A DNA stretch of 7,877 nt, taken from positions 1 through 7,877 of the forward strand of contig JAADFH010000009.1 of NCBI GenBank assembly GCA_013152995.1. Direction: 5' to 3'. The position numbers were made by a program, and so were the translations under genes. This document shows positions 6,049 to 7,877 of the stretch, in pieces. The stretch's first letter is position 1, and every line of letters starts with the position of its first letter. The notes beneath the pieces are model-generated. The model did no database searches. It was not told where the DNA came from and worked only from the letters and a program-made list of their open reading frames with translations. This stretch comes from Methanobacteriota archaeon (GTDB lineage: Archaea > Hydrothermarchaeota > Hydrothermarchaeia > Hydrothermarchaeales > BMS3B).

Positions 6049-6894
6049 ATGGAGCTTACTAAACTATTATCCGATGGGCGAAATGTACGATATAAGATTA
6101 TATATTATTCAGCTTTTAATCCGGTAACTATTCAAGAAATAAACTCTGCATGGGGTTACAAGAGTCCTACCTACTTATATCAAAAAGATTCACTAAAAAC
6201 TTTAATTAATTATGGATTTATAATTGAAAAAGAACAAAAAGGTAAGAAATTTCTTGTTTCAAATATTGATCCAATATTTACAGAAAAAAATATTAATGAT
6301 ATTATTAATTGGATAAACGATACGATAGAACTTTCAATTTTAAGGGAGTATGATCCACATATAACAAACGAATGGATAGAAATTGAAGGATTTAGAGAAA
6401 GAGCAATTACAAATTTACCTTTAGATTCCCAAAAAGAAATACGTAAAAAACAATTTAATATTTCAGATTTTAAAATTTTAACAGATTTGTGGAGAGATCC
6501 CATTTATATTAGGGTTTTTCTTTCTTTAAATGTAATATCACGATTTTCAAAAAATGACTTAAGTAGTAATCCTTTAGAATTCATTTTTAAATATACTTGC
6601 AGTTTTTATGACCGTATATTTGAAGTTTTAAATAGAAATTCAGAAGAGGGGTTGGATATACCCTATAATTTATCGCCATTTTATATAGACGAAGATATGG
6701 CGATTATATATAAAAATTTATCACAAGCTAAAAAAGAATTTTCACCACAAGAATATCAATCATTTACTAAAAAGCAAATAAATGCTTATAATTTAATAAT
6801 CAATAAATTTAAATACAATATTTCAGATGAAAATGAAGCTACTAATTGGTTAATAAAAGAAATTGCAAGGTACATCGGTATAGGAGGTGGATAG
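6049..6894 (+). CDS. Hypothetical protein with probable N-terminal winged-helix domain
   Basis: This is a 281-aa protein of no family I recognise. The first about 70 residues look like an archaeal winged helix-turn-helix. A helix (VRYKIIYYSAF) is followed by PVTIQEINSAWGYKSPTYLYQ as the likely turn and recognition helix, then LKTLINYGFIIEKEQKGKKFLVS, which resembles the third helix and β-wing. The remainder is mainly helical and rich in Lys, Asn, Ile and aromatic residues, with no membrane segment and no catalytic motif that I can name. The ATG at 6049 was preferred over an in-frame TTG at 6022 because AGGTTATC precedes it at good spacing. The coding DNA is extremely AT-rich, using AAA, ATA and AGA codons, unlike the GC-rich minus-strand neighbours. 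Its 3' end carries the ribosome binding site of the following lipoprotein gene. It could be a DNA-binding regulator of that gene, but the function is unknown. Confidence 0.75.
   Translation: MELTKLLSDGRNVRYKIIYYSAFNPVTIQEINSAWGYKSPTYLYQKDSLKTLINYGFIIEKEQKGKKFLVSNIDPIFTEKNINDIINWINDTIELSILREYDPHITNEWIEIEGFRERAITNLPLDSQKEIRKKQFNISDFKILTDLWRDPIYIRVFLSLNVISRFSKNDLSSNPLEFIFKYTCSFYDRIFEVLNRNSEEGLDIPYNLSPFYIDEDMAIIYKNLSQAKKEFSPQEYQSFTKKQINAYNLIINKFKYNISDENEATNWLIKEIARYIGIGGG
6882..6889 (+). promoter_or_regulatory. Shine-Dalgarno of the lipoprotein gene inside the upstream ORF
   Basis: AGGAGGTG lies 6 bases before the ATG at 6896. It is embedded in the codons for the terminal glycines of the upstream protein, whose TAG stop ends one base before the ATG. 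This decides the start of the lipoprotein gene (ATG 6896 rather than GTG 6887, which is part of the site itself) and indicates translational coupling. Confidence 0.8.
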
Positions 6895-6895
6895 C

Positions 6896-7351
6896 ATGAA
6901 AGAAAAAGTAAAATGTAAAAAAATTTTACAATTGCTTTTAATAGCTATTATATTAATATTTTTGGGATGTTCTAATACAGAACTTATAAACATAGATATT
7001 GATATTAAGTGGGGTGGATTAAAAGATATTATATCAATAAATAAAGATAAGCAAAATATTGGTGTTTCAGATGAAAAAGAGTTTTATATTGTAATAAAAA
7101 ATAATGAAGAAATTTATTTAGATGGTATATATCTAAAAGTGTATCCAATAAATTTAGAACCGACTATAAGTGTATATCCACCATTATCAAGAGTTATAAA
7201 GTTAGGACCAAAAGGAGATTCCAGCAGAAGACCAAATAGATTTGTTATCAGGACAAACAATACTCCACCAGGCGAATATAAATTCAGGATAGATGCTATT
7301 TATAAGGGTATGAAAATAGGATCCAAACAATTTACAATAGTAGTAAAATAA
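6896..7351 (+). CDS. Small predicted lipoprotein, hypothetical
   Basis: This 151-aa protein has a clear lipoprotein-type signal. A basic N-terminus (KEKVKCKK) is followed by a hydrophobic stretch at about 10-23 (LQLLLIAIILIFL) and then the lipobox FLGC, with the modified cysteine at residue 25. Phe at the -3 position is less common than Leu but tolerated. The mature part, about 127 residues, reads as alternating β-strands. It ends with PPGEYKFRIDAIYKG and a final strand SKQFTIVVK, a pattern like extracellular Ig-like or CARDB/NEW3-type β-sandwich domains, though I cannot assign it to one. It is predicted to sit on the outer face of the cytoplasmic membrane. It lies one base after the winged-helix protein gene, with the Shine-Dalgarno inside that gene. 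Base composition is very AT-rich, matching its partner and not the chromosome. Function is unknown. Confidence 0.75.
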   Translation: MKEKVKCKKILQLLLIAIILIFLGCSNTELINIDIDIKWGGLKDIISINKDKQNIGVSDEKEFYIVIKNNEEIYLDGIYLKVYPINLEPTISVYPPLSRVIKLGPKGDSSRRPNRFVIRTNNTPPGEYKFRIDAIYKGMKIGSKQFTIVVK

Positions 7352-7682
7352 GAAGTTTGACAGCGAGCCACTTCTGAATTAGTTCATTCAAATCCTCCAC
7401 TCTTTCAGTTTTAACTCCAAAATAAGCATGTATGACTTTTCTCTCTCCAGCTATATTCTCTCAATGACTGCCTTTTATATACAGCCTTAGTTCAGTATTC
7501 AGTATATGTTTGTGTTTGCCAACCTTTGGTTTCAATACAGATCTTTCAGCCAGGTCAACCTTTATTCTAGGCATCATGTGCGGTGGTAGGCACTTAGAAA
7601 TTCCCAATACGAGACGCCTATGTAGCCTGTATAGCTGCTGAGGTGGAGGATGGTTAGTTTGTGTTCTTGCATTCACGACTTC
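7332..7682 (-). pseudogene. Decayed protein-coding remnant with in-frame TGA
   Basis: The minus strand has a single frame open from 7682 to 7332 apart from one internal TGA at 7461-7463. Before the stop it reads about 70 residues, including LYRLHRRLVLGISKCLPP and MPRIKVDLAERSVLKPKVG. After the stop it continues in the same frame with ENIAGERKVIHAYFGV and KTERVEDLNELIQKWL. These have a natural protein-like composition and do not look like random translation. The start is missing: the frame begins inside the 3' end of the right-hand gene with only a GTG at 7676 available and no ribosome binding site. Its tail runs into the convergent lipoprotein gene. GC content is intermediate between the AT-rich genes and the chromosome. 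I read this as the remaining C-terminal part of a dead gene, possibly from a mobile element, but I do not recognise the family. Confidence 0.5.
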
Positions 7683-7877
7683 TTAATACCCAGGCGCATC
7701 TTTATTCGCTCCCAGAGGCTGGGCTTCTCCTTCATGCCGCTCTCCACCATCTTCCTGGCGGTGTGTATCTGTCTGAGTGTGAAGTCCTCCTCCGGGGTGG
7801 GGTTATCCTTCATGTGCACCCCCTCGGCATACTTTACAGCCATCAGATTCTGCGTGCGGCTTATAAAGATTACGCCA
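7673..7877 (-). CDS. C-terminal fragment of an unidentified protein, cut at right edge
   Basis: This is the last 67 codons of a minus-strand gene whose start lies right of the window; the first complete codon begins at 7876 and the stop is TGA at 7675-7673. It is GC-rich with the codon style of the left-hand chromosomal genes, so the native chromosome resumes here. The tail is hydrophilic and likely helical, for example TPEEDFTLRQIHTARKMV, then KPSLWERIKMRLGIKKS with a strongly basic end. The beginning GVIFIS could be the edge of a β-strand from the missing domain. No motif allows me to name the protein. Its 3' end overlaps the start of the decayed reading frame on the same strand in a different register, suggesting that the foreign segment abuts it closely. 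Confidence 0.65.
   Translation of the reverse strand, partial: GVIFISRTQNLMAVKYAEGVHMKDNPTPEEDFTLRQIHTARKMVESGMKEKPSLWERIKMRLGIKKS

Noticed and set aside
7351..7375. AGAAGT...ACTTCT inverted repeat as a terminator of the lipoprotein gene
   Set aside because: The stem is only 6 bp with a 13-base loop, no T-run follows it, and archaeal termination does not generally rely on such hairpins.
7461..7676. An intact 71-aa minus-strand gene
   Set aside because: It has only a GTG start inside the end of another gene and no ribosome binding site, and similar protein-like sequence continues in frame past its stop. It is better described as part of a remnant.
1..7877. CRISPR array, tRNA, rRNA, intein or intact transposon
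   Set aside because: I saw no regularly spaced repeats, no tRNA-like cloverleaf, no interruption of radA by an intein, and no intact transposase or integrase on either strand.

Overview
The window most likely comes from an anaerobic euryarchaeon. It encodes an archaeal RadA recombinase, a multi-OB-fold archaeal RPA, a PAC2-type proteasome assembly chaperone homologue, an archaeal phosphoglycolate-phosphatase-like HAD enzyme and heterodisulfide reductase HdrC/HdrB-type subunits. The promoters contain TTTATATA boxes placed for leaderless transcription. Hdr proteins and DsrE/thioredoxin-like genes fit a methanogen, an ANME/alkane-oxidising relative or an Archaeoglobus-like lineage; I cannot choose between these from the sequence alone.

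About 1-5900 is GC-rich, tightly packed, and all on the minus strand. Read in the direction of transcription it holds three units. Unit 1 (5870 to 4954) is a two-thioredoxin-fold protein followed by a DsrE-like protein, overlapping by ATGA. Unit 2 (4914 to 1210) is PAC2, RPA, radA and a HAD phosphatase; the last three genes are joined by 1-nt stop/start overlaps. Unit 3 (1170 to beyond base 1) is hdrC and hdrB, overlapping by 8 nt, with hdrB cut by the left edge. Units 1 and 2 begin with the same TATA octamer at exactly the same distance from the ATG, so both mRNAs are probably leaderless. That moves the start of the thioredoxin-like gene to 5870.

About 5905-7351 is a strikingly AT-rich segment in which the coding strand flips to plus. 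It carries two coupled genes. The first encodes a protein of about 281 aa with an apparent winged-helix N-terminus; the second encodes a small lipoprotein of 151 aa. Neither has a family I recognise. Composition, strand and codon choice differ sharply from the surroundings, so I read it as horizontally acquired.

About 7332-7682 holds no intact gene. It contains a minus-strand reading frame with protein-like sequence on both sides of an in-frame TGA, which looks like the decayed end of an older gene. From 7673 to the right edge the GC-rich minus-strand chromosome resumes with the C-terminal end of an unidentified protein.

The core genes cover electron transfer from thiol/disulfide couples (HdrCB), thiol/sulfur handling (Trx-like plus DsrE-like) and DNA recombination (RPA plus RadA). 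Nothing in the window is a proven new system. The best candidate for something undescribed is the AT-rich regulator/lipoprotein pair.
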